64,000 nucleotides of DNA from Xanthostigma xanthostigma. Lineage: Eukaryota; Arthropoda; Insecta; Raphidioptera; Raphidiidae. The translations under genes and the position numbers were made by a program. Location of the stretch: the NCBI GenBank assembly GCA_963575645.1, contig OY754465.1:39706401-39770400 (forward strand), written 5' to 3'. The notes beneath the pieces were generated by a model. It was given only the letters and a program-made list of their open reading frames with translations. It did not search any database and was not told the origin of the DNA. Positions 8,589-21,431 of the stretch are shown in pieces; the stretch's first letter is position 1; the number at the start of each line of letters is the position of its first letter.

Positions 8589-11500
8589 CACAATATATTA
8601 ACTACAGATTGTTCGTTTCAAAGCCGTTTTTCCAAATTAAGATACATTTTTTAGCGTTGAAGTATTAATATTATACGTAATCAAAGTGAGTGATTTTAAC
8701 CTTTTCTATTTTTGGATCTAGCAACTCTATACGCGCGCAAATTTGATGTAATGAGTTGCTATAGTGTTTTATATGAATATATTTATTCTATTTTAAATGA
8801 AACATTTCATTTTTATAACAGTATAAAAACTTCTGACATAAAACAGGCATACAATTATACTATATTCTTCTATTGTAATCACTAATCAGTACAGACGAGT
8901 CTGGGAGAGCCAGTCGTTTTGAAATTCGCAGACAGATTCAGGTATAAAATGATCCTTAAATAATAATATGAATTTTGCTTGAAGATAATTATGATTTTAG
9001 GAAATACATCGATATACGAGGGAAGGTTACTGTCCTATCCTTTTATGCAAATTACTACTACACCAGCTAAACCTATTGATGAGTAGCAAAATAAATCAGA
9101 GCATTGATTCGTCCTAAAGAAAATGGTACACATGTCGAAGTTTGGAAATTTTGATCAGCGTGAAACTTTCAATCACTACTTCTTCCCGAGTAGCGAGATA
9201 TTGTGTTTGGTATATTAATGTACTACAGTAAATAAAATTTACACTGAAAAGTGTACGTTAGATTATAATTCATAGGTTATACTTTTGTATAATAAACGTA
9301 ATGGTGTCAAAAATGTCAACACTTTTTACACTGGAGCACGATACCAAATAGGTACACCTAATGTCACCTACGCTAAAACAAAAAGGGGATGAACAGTAGG
9401 TACTAAAAATTTAAAACGTTTCAAGGGTCCTTAAATTTGATGTATGCTGAAAGAGATGCATGAGTTTGCTGCTCATAATTATTTTGTTGTCTTACCAAAA
9501 TCTCTTCGTGCGATTCCGGGCCAGAAAGCTAGTAAATAAATAAAATATTATTCTCAAGTGTCTCTAGTTCTAAATCTGAAAATTCGAAACGCAAAGTTAA
9601 GTAGCGAGTTAAAATGACTCGTGCAAAGAACTGGTCTTTTTGTCAATATAAAATTAATTGGTAAATTATTTTTTATATTTTAGTGTATCAGAGAACAGAA
9701 ATAAAAATTTAAGCAAGCAGTCGTAAATGTGAGACAAAACACGACTTTATTGCTTATGTAAAAAGATTGTTAAACAAACTTCCAGTGTCGTTTTATTTCG
9801 GTTTTGAAAAAAAAAACTATGTAATTTCAAGCAAAAATATTATAATGATTTTAAGTTTACATTTCTTGTATCTGACAAGACAGTCATAATAAACACAAGT
9901 AAAGCAGTTAATAAAAGATAAGAAATGTAAATTATTGTATAATTAATAATTATTGTTTATCGGAGTATAGGTATTTCTAGTCGAGGCCACCAGTTGTGAA
10001 AATATTACCGATAAGAAAGAAGTGCCAACTTTACTTCTAAATGCTTTCCTAAAACGAGTCGTACACCACCGGACAAAATAATTAATATACCTATCAGACT
10101 CGGTTGTTACTTGTAAATAAAATTAAACCTTTTGAATATGGAACACACCGATTTAATTTATTTACACTTAGAAACTTGTAAATTTGTAAGTTTCCCTTTT
10201 TTATACGTAATTGTTCTAAAATTGACAAAAAATAATGGCGAAAATTTTTTCTAATATCTTTAAAAACAACAAAATATGACAGTATTTCTGCGGATGACGT
10301 CACGCATGACAATTGTCATTTACAGTAACAAAAAATATCATATGTCATGAAGACAGCAGACAATTAACACTTCAATAGATATGAAAATTAATGTAACGTC
10401 AATTAGAAAGTTTGATGTATCTGAATATATATTAAATTCATGACCTACTATATTATCACTTGTTAGACTTTACCATAACTATACTAATGTTTGCGCCGCT
10501 AGACGTCGATCAGCTCGTTTGTGACCCCACGTACAAAAAATTGGATACTTCCGTTGAATTTAAAAATAAAAGAATACATTCTTTTAAAATTAGTCTTATT
10601 ACCATGCTGCGATACTATCCTTTTCAGTATTTTCATGAAATGGAAACTTCCTAATTGTCACAACCACAGTGGCGTTTATTTCATTTTAGTAAAAATAATA
10701 TTAATTTAATAATAACAACATATTTTGTCCATCGCTGTATACGTATAATATCATGTTGGAAAACAACTTTTTATATGCACAATTAAATTATTCGAACGTA
10801 AAATTAAATTAATTTAATATTGTTATCAGTTGTATTGATCTTTCAATACTTCTGTTTGTTAAACGATGTACACTTGCGGGCATATATTCAAAATCTTTTG
10901 TTTTATCTTCCATTTTTAGACAAAAAAAAATGTCGATCAATAGCATGCGATAATAGCACGAACTATTTGAAGTCGACCTGTTTTTGTTTCATTCTTTCAA
11001 AAAAAATTATTTAAAAATTGATAAATCAAGCAGAAATACATATATCTGTCGCTAGAAGGCGCGTTATTCCAAACAGATTTTAAAGAAAAGCATAAAAACT
11101 CTTTTATAAGTCCGGGGATTGTAGGTATAGTAGATTATAAACTACTATACCAACAATAAATAAATATTTATTGTTGTTGAGAAAAACTAGGTACGTTTCC
11201 AATACACGAATGCTGTTAACGAACGACACGAACTAAATTTACTCACAAATTATTATTAATCGTATTTGGTGTTTGATGGATTCGATTTTGAAAAGCTTGA
11301 ATGAATAACGAGTTGAATAAAGTACAACTGGAGATTTTGAACATGAAAAATGCATCAAAATAAAATCTACTCATTAAATATAACGTAGTAATGAATACTT
11401 TTCTCGAATAAAATTAATTAAAAGAATAGTTTTATTGCTATCTGATAGACATTTATTTAAAGTCTATAATAAGCAAGTTAATTTAACCACTGCATTATTT

Positions 11501-11931
11501 AGAAAATTAATTTTAATTACGGTAAAAACTGTAATTTATTTATTTGGTGACCGATGTAATTAGTGTATCCATACATCGCTAGAGGTTAGGTTCTGTAGGT
11601 TGGTCAATAAAAAACGCGTAACCTACGCAAAACATTTCTGAAATTTATCTCTTATCTCCTACAATCTATTATAGAGTATGACAATTAAAAATACACAAAG
11701 AAAAATTGGCGATTGTGTTTTTGCCTGAAAATAGTTAGGCGTTATTTAAGAGAGGTCGACGAATCATTCAATTTATTGCCGCTTACCAGTGTTGCCAGAT
11801 CTAACGAAATTCCTCTAGATTTAGAGAAAATCTGGGGAAAAGTTGATAGAATAATATTTATTTACAATAATATTTTAAATTGGGTTTTAAACGGCGTACA
11901 AAATATACATTTTAAAGTAAGGTACCAAAAA
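8589..11931. other. No gene recognised
   Basis: AT-rich sequence with several short frames (10094-10312, 10460-10709, 10820-11014, 11713-11937), none with a recognisable domain. The last opens with TTG rather than ATG. I see no long inverted or direct repeat here. Confidence 0.55.
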
Positions 11932-12246
11932 CAGTAGAGCCTCTGTAGGTCGATCTTCAAGGGAGACGCCAAAAAAAATCGAGTTATAGAGTTTTCGACT
12001 TATGAAGGATTTCAACTGAGGCGAATTTTGTAAGGAAATATTCGATTTGTAGAGATTAAGATTCATTCTAACTAATTTTTAGTTGCTATGTTCGAGATAG
12101 ACAGTTCCCATTTACTTTTTCGAGTTATGGCGGGTTGAGATATCGAGTAATGGAGCTTTTGAGGCTTGAAGGGAAGGGAACAAAACATGTTTTTGAGTTT
12201 TGGAGGTTTTCGGCTTATCAAGGGTCGACTTACAGAGGTTCTACTG
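11932..12246. mobile_element. pogo/Tigger-like miniature element
   Basis: The left end CAGTAGAGCCTCTGTAGGTC and the right end, read inward as CAGTAGAACCTCTGTAAGTC, are inverted repeats differing at two positions. CAGTAGAACCTC-type ends are characteristic of pogo/Tigger elements of Tc1/mariner. TA follows the right end; the left flank is AA, probably a mutated TA. No coding capacity. Confidence 0.72.
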
Positions 12247-12599
12247 TAGTAGGAACTAGGAACGTGAGTTCATCACTAAAGGTCGCTTAAAGGAACAGCA
12301 AACCAATGAAACAATGTATAGCATAGGCACCCTTCCCATGCATAAAAACTATGCCGCTTAGATTAAATTGTAAAGTATAAGGTGTAATGGTAGGAAAGTA
12401 TCGGTAATTTTTAACTGAAAAACATATATTTAATCTGAAAACTCCTATTATAATTTAAGTTACCTACATCAAGTTTAAACGAAATCAATCCAGCAATTTT
12501 TATGTGATGTTATAGCTTAACAGACGCAAAAAAAATCTATTCAGCAACCATACAAAATTAGAGACAAACGTTTAGATGCAGCTTTGTTTAATATAGCTA

Positions 12600-12833
12600 T
12601 CGTATTTTTCGGACTATAAGACGTACCTACCTTTCAACATAGAAAAATGAACTCAAATTTTGGGTTTGTCTTATGGTCCGAAGGTAACATTAAATTTTTT
12701 TTTTTTTAATAAATCGTCTCTAAATTTATGTTAACAATAAATAAAAATTATGATCCGAAAGTAACATTAAAATATATTTTTCTAAAAATTATGTTATAAA
12801 TCTGAGGTGCGTCTTATCGTCCAAAAAATACGG
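12600..12833. mobile_element. Miniature inverted-repeat element, copy 2
   Basis: Inverted relative to copy 1 at 27-252. It shares the CGTATTTTTCGGAC end, the GTAACATTAAA motifs and the (T)n stretch inside. TA flanks at 12598-12599 and 12834-12835. The copies differ by scattered substitutions and short indels, so both are fairly old. Confidence 0.7.
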
Positions 12834-12835
12834 TA

Positions 12836-13629
12836 GGTATATTGATTATAATTGGAGAAATGTTTTTTTGCTTTGTTACGCTTTTATCTTTCTAAAAAGT
12901 TTGAATCACTTGTAGAATATGTCCAGCAAGTAACACTTTTTTTAAAGAACCGCAAATATGTGATGGATTATGTTTATTTATAAGACACAACAATGAATAA
13001 ACATGAATAATACGTGCCAAGTACAAAATACTGAATTTACCACAAGAATGCAAGTGTTCTACTTTTGCGTATCCTGCATGCTTACAAATTGAAAACATTG
13101 TGGAAAGACAGCAAAAAAAATGTCTAAATGTTTTGATTTTCAGTAGGCGATCATTACAGCGAATCTGGGAATTTGTATTGAATTTTATGGCATAATAATG
13201 TTTTCAAATAATTACAAAAATCGTTCAAAGATCAGTAGGCTAATGAATGGACTATTTTAAATGTTTTAAAAATTTAATACAGTACAAAAAATGTTTTTTG
13301 CACTTTAAGGTTTCTTTCTCGTAAAGAATGAAACTCAATTAACTTCCTTAATTTATTATACATTAAAATAACTGACAACTCTATTGTTGGTAGACATTTT
13401 TTATCACAGTTTAACTATTTCTAAGAATAACAAAGTCATTTCAAAGAAAACAACATTTCTTCTTCAATGGAAGACTATTTTTATTCATCCAATGTATGTT
13501 AGCATCATATATGACTAAATAGTAGTTTATGTATCTAGAGTGTAATGCATTATTTTATGTGCCAGTTGTAACAGTCACACGAGCCATAAAGGCATTAGGT
13601 TGAAGATACATATATATTATATACTATAT
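12836..13629. other. No gene recognised
   Basis: AT-rich spacer. The 68-residue frame on the minus strand (12892-13098) has no domain I recognise. Confidence 0.55.
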
Positions 13630-13930
13630 TTTTTGCACGTATTTTCCTATAAAATAGGCCATTTTCACTTCATAATTGTATTTGTGAGAGCTATAGTGTC
13701 AACACTGTGCATTTCATTAGGGTTGTCTTCGAAAACTATGCCTGCTTTGTGTCGCATGCTATCTCTGTTCATCTTATAGAATTAAACAGTAACTGACAGG
13801 TTGCTTTTGAAAATTAATGTTGGATTGTTAAGTACGCAATTTTTTTTTGTGTTAATTTAAGCGCTAGTACGAAATGTGTCGATTTACAGGTATAAAAATC
13901 AACTATTTTATAGGGAGATGTAAAAAAAAA
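13630..13930. mobile_element. CTATTTTATAGG-family miniature element, copy 1
   Basis: The left end reads TTTGCACGTATTTTCCTATA and continues AAATAGG. The right end holds CTATTTTATAGGGAGATG followed by A-run, its imperfect inverse. The interior shares long stretches (for example ACTATGCCTGCTTTGTG) with 21126-21431. No coding sequence. The superfamily is not assigned. Confidence 0.6.
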
Positions 13931-14197
13931 TGTTTTTTATTTCGGCAGATTCTAGTTAACGATCTGGAAAGCAAATTTGGATTATGTGGTTTGCCTTCCG
14001 TTATCGCGATAAAATCGTCAGCGTTAAACAACGCAAACTTTAACCGACCCGAATTCACATAAGATTTAATTACATTCCAAAAAACAATTTTTATATCGAT
14101 GCATTTTCAGAAGTTAATATTGGTAACGAAAGAAAATTCCTCAGACAGCTGTTTAACTTATATTTCATGGGTACAGGTACAGCTTGATATTAGATCC

Positions 14198-14534
14198 GGT
14201 GAACACTTGCGTTTTTTAAATGTGCGGTGCCGTTGCGTAGCAACCGATGAACACATACCGTTGAAATAACGCAACGTACCGCAGAAACAATTCTATAAAT
14301 ATCTGTATCATGGGTCGCCATTATAGGTTCCAAATCTGCGTTTTTTAAACGCACGTGGTCATATATACTGCTGATCGTAGTTGTGTCCGGCGGTGCGTAA
14401 GGAAACGCATAAAAAACCTGACACTAAAAGAACGTGCGTTACCGTCACGTTGACGGAGGTAGGTATAATATGTGCATAGTCTCATCTAATATAATGTAGT
14501 TGCGGTACCGCACGTTCAAAAAACGGTATGCACC
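14198..14534. mobile_element. Inverted-repeat element with GGTG...CACC ends
   Basis: The left arm (GGTGAACACTTGCGTTTTTT, continuing to TGCGGTGCCGTTGCG) resembles the reverse complement of the right arm (GGTGCATACCGTTTTTTGAA and on to TGCGGTACCGCAAC). A second small palindrome, TGCGTTTTTTAAACGCA, lies inside. No duplication could be set with confidence. Confidence 0.55.
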
Positions 14535-14560
14535 CAATCATTTCTGCAATCGGTTCCAGC

Positions 14561-15582
14561 TAGTGATGGGGATAAATCGAGACATGATAATCGATTCTTT
14601 CGATTGTTAACATATCATGAGATATCTCGATTATAAAATACAATTAGTAAACCATTCGACTATGAATCATTTTACTAAAAACTTAACTACCGAATCGAAT
14701 TACTACTAAAATTAATCAAATGAATTAATCGACTGAATGCATGTATCGGAACGGAATACTACGAAACACTACTAATAATCGAGAGAGAACAGAGTAGCAG
14801 CTACACTATACACAAGTTGTGCTGCATGGAGCCGAGCGAGATAGATACTGCTAATGTGTGTTGTAACTAGTGATGTGCCGGATCGTTAAAAATGTATATC
14901 TGCGGATATTTGGTTTCAAGATCCGCGGATACGGATACGGATCTTAACTTTCTTAGAGTACGCAACGGTAAATATTGCACATCGACCTTTGGAAAGAGAC
15001 TATCTGTTATGGGGAAAAGTTATTGACCTCTTTAAGAGTTAGCTCTCATAACAGATTGTCTCTTTCCAAAGATAGATGTGCAATAACTCATTATAAAGAT
15101 AGTTTTTAAGTACTTTTGAGTTATGTACTATTGATATGGTACTCACTACGATAAATGTTTGCAATATAAAGGTGCCAAATACGATTTTAAAAAATAAAAA
15201 ATAATCTGAATTTAATAGTTTTTTAATTATTACCTAATCATCTATATATATAAAATTTCATCTATGAATTGAAAATTGAAAGATCCGCCATTAAACTAAC
15301 GGATACGGATCTTTCTTGTCCTTCGGATATCCGCGGATACGGATACGGATATCCGGCACATCACTAGTTGTGACTTGTGAGATAGATTATAACACTTAAT
15401 TTAGTAGTATCTATCTCGTTCGGTTCCCTACAGTAGCGGAGAGAGCAATATAATTCAATTATTTCGAATCGGTGTTGCCGTCTAATGCGCAAACTACTAA
15501 ATTAGTAAAATGTTTCGGTTATGGCAATCATTCGATTATTAATGTCTCGATTATCGAAATATCTCGATTATTCTCATCATTA
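14561..15582. mobile_element. Outer hAT-like fold-back element (interrupted)
   Basis: The left end TAGTGATGGGGATAAATCGA and the right end, read inward as TAATGATGAGAATAATCGAG, are inverted repeats. Internal arms also pair (GAGCCGAGCGAGATAGATAC against GTATCTATCTCGTTCGG). The 8-bp flanks GTTCCAGC and TTCGCAGC match at five of eight positions. A separate element (14868-15366) is inserted in it. Old and non-autonomous. Confidence 0.55.
14868..15366. mobile_element. hAT-like element nested in the previous one
   Basis: The ends TAGTGATGTGCCGGAT and ATCCGGCACATCACTA are exact inverted repeats. Flanking octamers GTTGTAAC (14860-14867) and GTTGTGAC (15367-15374) differ at one base, as expected for a hAT duplication. 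Inside are GGATAC-rich subterminal repeats and a further palindrome (about 14972-15085). No transposase frame. Confidence 0.82.
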
Positions 15583-15590
15583 TTCGCAGC

Positions 15591-17072
15591 AATAAAACAT
15601 TTCAGCCACCGTCGATAGAACGCATTAGACAGATGAATAGTTGATCAAGGAGGCAAGAGGCATTATACATATAGAAGAAACATTTCAAGTACTGCGCGTT
15701 ATATAAATAAAATGCCGAGTCACTATATACTCGCACTGGAGAATATCTTCTGCAGCACTGTTAAATCTGTGTGTATGTAGACACAACCACGGACGTACAA
15801 TAGATCCAACTGAAGTCTCGAACTCACAATACATTTTTGATGGTACTTAGGTAAGCGTGACAGTAAGTAAAGCTGAAACTAAATCTATTGACGAAAAAAA
15901 CATAACAGGACTGGATTTACGGTTTAAATTTTTCGTAACAAAAAAGGCGCAGATTTCAACACCAGACCAGTGTTGTTTTTGTTAAGAATATTGTAACGAA
16001 GTTTCTTATGGGACGTTACAGATATAAATGGAGAGGGCTAGGAAAAAAATCGTAAGAAAAAAGTGTAAGAAAAAAGCGTAAGAAAAATCTATATATATAC
16101 ATATATAATTACATGAAAAAATAGAAATAAACACTGTAAACACGGGTTAAGCAGCATCGGGCAGATCAGATGTCGGAAATATCTTTTGGCTGCAGGTCAA
16201 AATCAACCAAAATGTAACTATTAAGAGCACGGCTCGGGTCAATGGATATTTTCACTTTAAAACAGTCTGCTAGGGAATAAAATTTTTTTTTTGAAAAAAC
16301 TATTGCAAAATGTCAATCTTGTTATTCATATTTCTCAAAGCAGGTATTTGTTTCATGTTTACGTTTTATAATTTAGTTCTATATATGTACATATATTATA
16401 TAATTATATACTTCATTTGCGAAACTCAAGAAATGGAAAGTATTAAATGGGTCACATGTTGACTCGCAGGTTAGAGGTTGCCGACGCCTTTATGATCTAT
16501 AAGTCAGTCAGTCAGTTAGTGAATGTTCAAAGTCGTGATTTTTGGACAATCGTATCTTGGAAACTATTCCACCTACTCGTATGAAATTTCTTTATGGAAA
16601 TCTTAACCGACCTTGAAAAAATGCACTTAACCTAACTTCAGAGATAGATCGGGGGAGCGAAAAGATGTCGAAATGGTTCGCGTAAATATAGCACGGGGTT
16701 TTGCAAAAATTTGGCCGGCGCCAAACAAGTTTTTATCGTAATTTATTTTCTGAGATCCAGCCCTGAAATAGTATGTTTCGAACATCGTCAATACACAATT
16801 TCAAGTGTATCAAAAGGACTATAATATAATGACAGTGCATATTTTTCAACTCTATCGGCTGTCGACATTATTTTCAGAGCTCTTGTGTTATTTTAGTGCA
16901 CAATTCAATACCTTGTTTTATGCATGTAACAATATTAAATCCAAACTGAAAAAATAAACCATTAGACCTCAACTGACACTATATTGATTTTTTTAATTGT
17001 AAAATAACATTGATACATTCAAAAACATAAAATTTCATAAATAGAATTTCAAGAGACTTACTATTAGAAAAC
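15591..17072. other. No gene; minor repeats
   Basis: Contains a short 13-bp tandem (16044-16087, AAAAAAGYGTAAG type) and, near 16500-16640, sequence with CAGTCAGTCAGT that has the look of a dispersed repeat. Nothing else recognised. Confidence 0.5.
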
Positions 17073-17080
17073 GTCGAGAC

Positions 17081-17600
17081 TAAGGTTGCCAGGCCCTAAA
17101 ATACAAAAGCCGGACTCAGCGCTGTATAAGGCCAGACAGTTTGCCCCAAAAGCCGGACATACCTTTTTTAAAAGCCAAATATATCTTTTTAAAGCCGTAC
17201 ATCACATTTATTATCATAATATTATATAAAAAAAACTGTTAGGTTCGTATTAAAGTTGTTTATTAATTATTATTTAATTGTGAATCACAGTTTTGTTACA
17301 AAATTAACAACATTCAACAAACAGTCCTACATACCTATCATCATTTGTATTTATACCTATGATATTGATGAAGTGAAAAATGTTGTCTTCTGTAGACTAT
17401 TAACTAAAAGTTCTCGTTAACCAAATAAAAAATATATCCATTGTTTTGTTTAAAAACAAAAAGATCTTTATTAAAAAACAACAATTTCAAACTATTGAAT
17501 AATATCAAAAAGACTATAATTAAAAGTACACAGACCAAAAGCCCAATAAACCCGAGCAGGCTGGACACGGCCGTATAAAGCCGGACACCTGGCAACCCTA
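17081..17600. mobile_element. hAT-like non-autonomous element with perfect 8-bp duplication
   Basis: The ends TAAGGTTGCCAGG and, read inward from the right, TAGGGTTGCCAGG are inverted repeats. The octamer GTCGAGAC occurs on both sides (17073-17080, 17601-17608) without mismatch. Both ends carry GCCGGAC repeats. The hydrophobic frame on the minus strand inside (17404-17595) is a by-product of the terminal sequence, not a gene. Confidence 0.87.
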
Positions 17601-17608
17601 GTCGAGAC

Positions 17609-19425
17609 GCTCTGGTTTATATAACGTTATCGTGATTCGTCATTTCTAATTAGTTTTGGTATTAGAATCGGTATTAGAAACAGGAAAGTATCAAATGAAT
17701 TTTCAATTTATTCTTGGACAAAGTCGCTGCTTATCTTGAGTCTGAAATACATACTATAATCTTTATACATGAATATTGATAGGCTTTTGTGGACATGTCG
17801 ATACTTGTATAAACAACGAACTTTCCCTACAAAATCTTTATCTCAAAGTTCTCTTTTCGCGGAAATCTGAAAACCGCGGAACCGATTTCAATTTGCTTTT
17901 CGCTTTGTTATGAATCATTACTCTGTAATTGATTCAGACAATATAACCTCTGCCAAATATGGAATGGGCAGTGCAAGGCCAAGCTTAAAGTATAGTAAAA
18001 ATATAATTTTGTCTTTTCTATTTATTTAATGACCGCAGAAACTCTAGTAGTTGACAGTGGATATAATAACATTTAATGTAGATGACAATAATGCAGCCTA
18101 ATGAGTAGTGACGGGAGTTTCTGCCGCCCAGTGATTCCGTTCGCGCCATTTTATAGCAGAGAAGCACAACTGTTTTCTGGGCGAAGTTTTATATAATATA
18201 ATTTATTATGCTTTAATATGGGTATTTCTTAAATTATCCTCAACCCTTCGTCTCTAGCTGGAGTGTCGCCCAGAGAAAATTGCTTAAAATATGATGAATT
18301 TACGGAGCCATTTTTATTACATTTTTAAGGAAAACTACACAAAATATCTATATTATGTTCTGTAATTATATAAGAATCGCTTTATAATTTCTTTTATCAA
18401 AACCGACATACGTATTAGATTATTACAAGCTAACGAAAAAATAATTAAGCTCAAAGCTGTAAATTAATTTGGGCATGAAACAGTTCTTTTAGAGGTTATG
18501 TAGACAAAATATAATAAAGACAATATTATATGACGTTGAGTAAGTTCAGAAGTCAAACTCAAAAATAAACACGGCATCCATCATCTGTCAAAATAATTAA
18601 CAACAATTCGTAACTCGCGCACTAACTCATATACGCAAGGTCAGACGGTTTAGAAGAGGTTCTTAGAAATCTATTTCGAGAAGAGCAAAGAAAAGAAGCT
18701 TCCTTCGCAAATGAAAAAAAAGACAATCTGAATATCTGTCTGGAAACGGTTAATTGACTTTATACTAGAAGTAGTCATATCGTATAGTGTTGGTAATAAT
18801 GATGTTTGTTTATTGAATTATTTCAACAGGCTTTTTCTAGAGCCTGATGAAGTATGGATAGCAACACCCGCCTGGAAATCTTTTACGTCACAGAGATTTT
18901 GAAGTAGTTACGTCCTATCGCCCCACATAATTGTAATCTAAATCTAATCTAATGTTGGAAATAATCTCATGTCATTTTATAGTGCTGGTAATATGTTTGT
19001 TTATTGAATTATTTCAAGAATTTGATGACCACAAACACAATACTGATATTAACATTGAAGTAGTCTGTAGTTGACATGATGCTAATTTACAAGAAAGTGT
19101 TTTAATACTAACTTTTCTTTATACTACAAACAAGTAGACCAAGAACACCCTGTATTAATCGACAGACTGATTTATAATATGCAGTATCGAGTAATAAGAT
19201 ACTCCTAACTCCATATTTACCGATTTATGCAGTAATAATGATTTTATTGTATTTTCTAACATAAGTACATACATAATTATAAATGCATTTCTTATAATTT
19301 AATTAAAACTGAAACAACATGTTAACATAATTGTAAATTGTCCTTTTTGAGGTGAAACGCGGTGCCAATCGACAGTTTCAGTGATGACCAGAAGAAATGA
19401 ATACAACCACGGTACTAGTATAGAC
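17609..19425. other. No gene; one spaced direct repeat
   Basis: A roughly 40-bp sequence ending TTATTGAATTATTTCAA occurs at 18785-18826 and again at 18980-19017, with one short deletion between copies. Nothing else recognised. Confidence 0.55.
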
Positions 19426-19507
19426 GAATTAGTTAACTCGCTAGCAGATACAGCAGTATGGAATTAGTTAACTCGCTAGCAGATACGGCATTATGAAATT
19501 AGTTAAA
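19426..19507. repeat. 35-bp tandem repeat, 2.3 copies
   Basis: Units at 19426-19460 and 19461-19495 share GAATTAGTTAACTCGCTAGC and differ at two positions. A partial third unit follows. Confidence 0.9.
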
Positions 19508-21125
19508 CAGCGTTTCCACCAAATTATCTTAGTACTTAAAAGTTTCAATAAATTACCCTAAAGTTTTGGAAGTTTAAATAGATTTTAGTGTAAGTGAACG
19601 AGACAGGTTGCAAAATTAATCCGGCGAGTGAGTGAGTGCGTGTGCGAGAAAGAGAGAGAGAGTTTCACTTCTACTGTGTGGCCGGTGCTCTTTTTAACAG
19701 ACTTCAAAAAAGAGGTTATTAATTCGAAGGTATAATTTTTGGAAGCGTTGAACAATTTGAAAATTTTTGACACCATTTTGTTTAGAATGTTTACGGATTG
19801 ACACCATACAAATTTTTTAAATCGGCATCGTCATTTTAAGTGTCTTCAAAAGTTATGTTTTTTTTTTAAATATGTTACCTAATATCTCCAGCATTTGTGA
19901 ACCAATTTTGATGATTCTTTTTCTGTTTAATAGAGCTGAATTTTACTTATATCTATTCGTTTATTTACTTCTTTCAAAAAAAATTCTTAAAAAGCGTAAA
20001 TAATATAGTTTTAAGATCGGCGCCAATTTAATGCATAAAAAGTATAGGAATTAAATTAGCGCCGATCTCAACACTTTCTTATTTTACTCTTTTTAGAGGC
20101 TTTTTTGTAGGTGGTTAAATTAAAAAAAAAAGTTTTTTTTCAGTTTGCAAACCTATGAAAGTATTTTCACTGTATTATAATTTTGTGTACATATTTTAAT
20201 AATGCGTAAATTTATAGTTTTGCGAAAATTGCAAAGAAATATTTACGGATCATCACAAATAATTTTATTAGAAAAGAAAAGAAAATGAAGTTTGAACAGA
20301 AGTTTAAAGACGACAAAAACAACAGATTGAGACAAGTAATAAAAAATAATATCGACTGCTGCGGGTTATCGATGTCGGGAAATCATGTAGCTAACGGACA
20401 TTATATGAAGATACCATACACATTGGTAAATTCAGTCATACAGGTACAATGTTAACACACATACGTTGAAATGGCCGCCGATAAAATCAATAAAAGATTT
20501 GAGCATAAATTATCCTTTATCTGAAATAGAAACATCATCATCTCCTTCTACCAGGGATGGGCCAAATATTTTAAATTCACTCTGACAAAACAGCGGCATA
20601 AATTACTCGAATAAAATATAGATATTGTCGCCAAGTGATCGAAATTCGACCGTAATTCATTACATTTTTAAGTTTGAAAGTTATCGTGTTAATTCATACA
20701 CATCGTGATGAAACATATATTGTGCACTTCTCCCTGTTAAAACGAAGAGAACGATGCATGTTTCATTACAATGTGTGCGAATTAGCACACTTAAGTCGGT
20801 ATTGCAACTTTTTTCCTTTCCGTAATATGATACTATATAAATGTGAATATTATTTATTTGTATATTTCTTACTCAATCGCGCTTCAACAGCACAACGAAT
20901 CTCAATGAAATTTTGCACACAGGTAATTTAGAGCCCGGATTAACAGCAACGTGGGCACAGATTAAACTGTAAAAAGAAAACTCTCTCTACCACTTGCCAG
21001 TGTCCTACTTTTCCTCTTTCGTTCACATATCTACGCTAAAAACAATTCAGAATTAGAAAAAAAAGAAATTTTCTTTTAACAGTCGCACGAACTAAAATAT
21101 CATCACAACCGAGATACAACTAAAT
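19508..21125. other. No gene; one palindrome
   Basis: A GAGT/GAGA-rich run lies at about 19625-19661. A palindrome at 20014-20068 has 19-bp arms (AGATCGGCGCCAATTTAAT) with one mismatch. The frame at 20674-20931 has no recognisable domain. Confidence 0.55.
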
Positions 21126-21431
21126 TTTTCTGCACGCATCTCCTATAAAATAGCTGGTGTTTTCACAGTTCATTTCATAATAATATTTCTGACAGCTGGT
21201 ATCATTGCTGTGTGCGGCCATATTGCATTTCATTTTGGCTGTTTACGAAAACTATGCCTGCTTTGTGCTACTTTTCTCTCTGTTATTAATTTGTAACTGA
21301 CAAGTCACTCTTTGACATTACTGTTGGATTGGTTAAATGGGATTTATTTTACTTTACAACAGTAGCTTTAAATGGTTCATTTTTGACCGCCGCTGTTCTA
21401 CTACAACTTTTACAAGGAGATGCGCAAAAAA
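21126..21431. mobile_element. CTATTTTATAGG-family miniature element, copy 2
   Basis: Left end TGCACGCATCTCCTATAAAA followed by TAGCT; right end AAGGAGATGCGCAAAAAA. Colinear with 13630-13930, sharing ACTATGCCTGCTTTGTG and TGTTGGATTG. The frame at 21337-21618 starts inside the element and runs out of it, so it is unlikely to be a gene. Confidence 0.6.

Noticed and set aside
17404..17595. Hydrophobic 63-residue frame on the minus strand
   Set aside because: It starts inside the terminal repeat of the hAT-like element and is simply AT-rich translation.
19426..19507. Short direct repeats as a CRISPR array
   Set aside because: The units are contiguous, without unique spacers, in eukaryotic DNA.
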